Source: CAZJPS01 sp964548055 (lineage in GTDB: Bacteria > Patescibacteriota > Gracilibacteria > Peribacterales > Peribacteraceae). From it: a stretch of DNA of 13,231 nucleotides. Position numbers and translations under genes: made by a program. Below the pieces are notes generated by a model, which saw nothing but the letters and a program-made list of their open reading frames with translations, had not been told where the DNA came from and did not search any database. Below are positions 12,741-13,231 of this stretch, one piece after another; within the stretch, counting starts at the first letter, position 1, and every line of letters begins with the position of its first letter. Where the stretch lies: NCBI GenBank assembly GCA_964548055.1, contig CAZJPS010000029.1:1-13231 (forward strand). Reading direction: 5' to 3'.

Positions 12741-13025
12741 TTATGCAGCGTTGCGTTCTGCCATGAAGCAGTCGCGACACAGAACTGGGCGTCCACCCTC
12801 CTCGACTGGGCGAGGCTTGAATGGAACCTGGCAAGCGTTACCGCACTTTGCACATGTTGCATCGTGCATTTCGCGCTCAGCGTTGCGCTGGTTCTTGCGG
12901 TTATTGCGGCAATCCTTGCAGCGCTGTGGAGCGCTGAGGTTCTTGCTAGCAAAGAACTGCTGCTCACCTTCCGTGAAGGTGAAAGATTGGCCGCAATCGC
13001 GGCAGGTGATCTGCTGATCAGCCAT
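12741..13025 (-). CDS. Double zinc-ribbon protein (CxxC-x17-CxxC type)
   Basis: A 94-residue soluble protein with two cysteine-pair modules. The first has Cys8/Cys11 (ITCRDCGQSFTF) and Cys36/Cys39 (QRCKDCRNNRKNQR); the second has Cys58/Cys61 (ATCAKCGNACQVPFKP) and Cys83/Cys86 (VLCRDCFMAER). The second module matches the CxxC-x17-CxxC family that is abundant in candidate phyla and Chloroflexi, though here the spacing is 21 rather than 17 residues because of an acidic/Gly insert. The basic segment between modules suggests nucleic-acid binding, but no function is established. The ATG at 13023-13025 is preferred over an upstream one at 13058, because the ribbon begins right after it. It has its own promoter, a leader of about 110 nt and a terminator, so it is a monocistronic unit. 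Confidence 0.88.
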   Translation of the reverse strand: MADQQITCRDCGQSFTFTEGEQQFFASKNLSAPQRCKDCRNNRKNQRNAEREMHDATCAKCGNACQVPFKPRPVEEGGRPVLCRDCFMAERNAA

Positions 13026-13050
13026 ACGAATGAAAGAAAGAAAGTAATGT

Positions 13051-13067
13051 GCAGGCATCCCGCCTGC
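13051..13067 (-). other. Hairpin in the leader of the zinc-ribbon mRNA
   Basis: GCAGGC (13062-13067 on the minus-strand transcript) pairs with GCCTGC (13051-13056) around a 5-nt loop, a stable 6-bp GC-rich stem 25 nt before the start codon. No T run follows, so it is not a terminator. It may influence initiation at a gene without a Shine-Dalgarno. Confidence 0.4.
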
Positions 13068-13141
13068 GAGGTGCTCTTTCCTTCTTTCAGTTTCTCGCTC
13101 TGAGACGACCGATCGACCGTGTCGAAGGAATTGCTAGAAAG

Positions 13142-13169
13142 ATTCTACGGTATTGGAGGGTTATGTCAA
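13142..13169 (-). promoter_or_regulatory. Strong promoter of the zinc-ribbon gene
   Basis: Minus strand perfect TTGACA (13164-13169), a 16-bp spacer and TAGAAT (13142-13147, 5/6 match) form the best promoter in the window. The predicted start near 13135 leaves a leader of about 110 nt before the ATG at 13025. Confidence 0.7.
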
Positions 13170-13231
13170 TGAGAGTTGTGGCGAGGAAAAAAAGAGAAAC
13201 AAGGCTTATACATGCCAACCTATAGGGAAAA

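Noticed and set aside
12550..12834. N-terminal extension of the DUF1624 frame to 12834 (95 extra residues).
   Set aside because: It would cross the bidirectional terminator at 12684-12709 and precede the conserved EIDFLR block with low-complexity, non-family sequence; the open frame is chance.

Overview
The window looks like chromosomal DNA of a bacterium, most plausibly a Candidate Phyla Radiation (Patescibacteria) member such as a Peregrinibacteria/Peribacteria-type genome. This is inferred from the mix of short core genes, a small double zinc-ribbon protein of the CxxC-x17-CxxC kind, a LytR-CpsA-Psr protein coupled to an uncharacterised multi-pass membrane protein, and almost no Shine-Dalgarno sequences. 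UGA is used as a normal stop (MFS gene, LCP gene), so the recoded UGA=Gly lineages (Gracilibacteria, Absconditabacteria) are unlikely. The phylum assignment is a guess. No complete prophage, transposase or CRISPR array is seen.

Layout. 1-843 (+): 3' end of polynucleotide phosphorylase with a good intrinsic terminator. 903-2361 (-): a small block reading leftwards, made of a 58-residue membrane peptide, an FmdB-type zinc-ribbon protein and a two-helix potassium channel. 2362-2653: divergent intergenic region holding a promoter, two GCAA-loop hairpins and a strong terminator-like hairpin before valS. 2654-5428 (+): valyl-tRNA synthetase. 5429-5683: short gap with a possible 33-codon ORF and a tRNA-like fold. 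5684-7657 (-): lexA followed by dinB, an SOS pair. 7770-8891 (-): an MFS transporter with an uncertain start. 9027-11593 (-): LCP-family wall ligase overlapping a polytopic membrane protein. 11821-12549 (-): DUF1624 acyltransferase-like membrane protein. 12741-13025 (-): double zinc-ribbon protein with its own strong promoter, a leader of about 110 nt and a bidirectional terminator.

The lexA-dinB locus is the most interesting part. A perfect 6-4-6 palindrome (GTGTAC-N4-GTACAC) directly abuts a consensus TTGACA -35 box upstream of lexA and is a good candidate for a lineage-specific SOS operator. Between lexA and dinB lies a roughly 100-bp inverted repeat whose arms are each made of degenerate 9-bp units (GGGGACAAA type), ending 3 nt before the dinB start codon. 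Inside dinB itself, a 66-69 bp GC-rich palindromic element has inserted in frame, adding 23 residues to the polymerase. Two unrelated repeat elements thus sit about 500 bp apart in the error-prone polymerase gene.

A second theme is initiation. Several genes have a -10 hexamer only 6-7 nt before the start codon and no Shine-Dalgarno sequence, which suggests leaderless mRNAs. The remaining starts are mostly preceded by pyrimidine-rich sequence.
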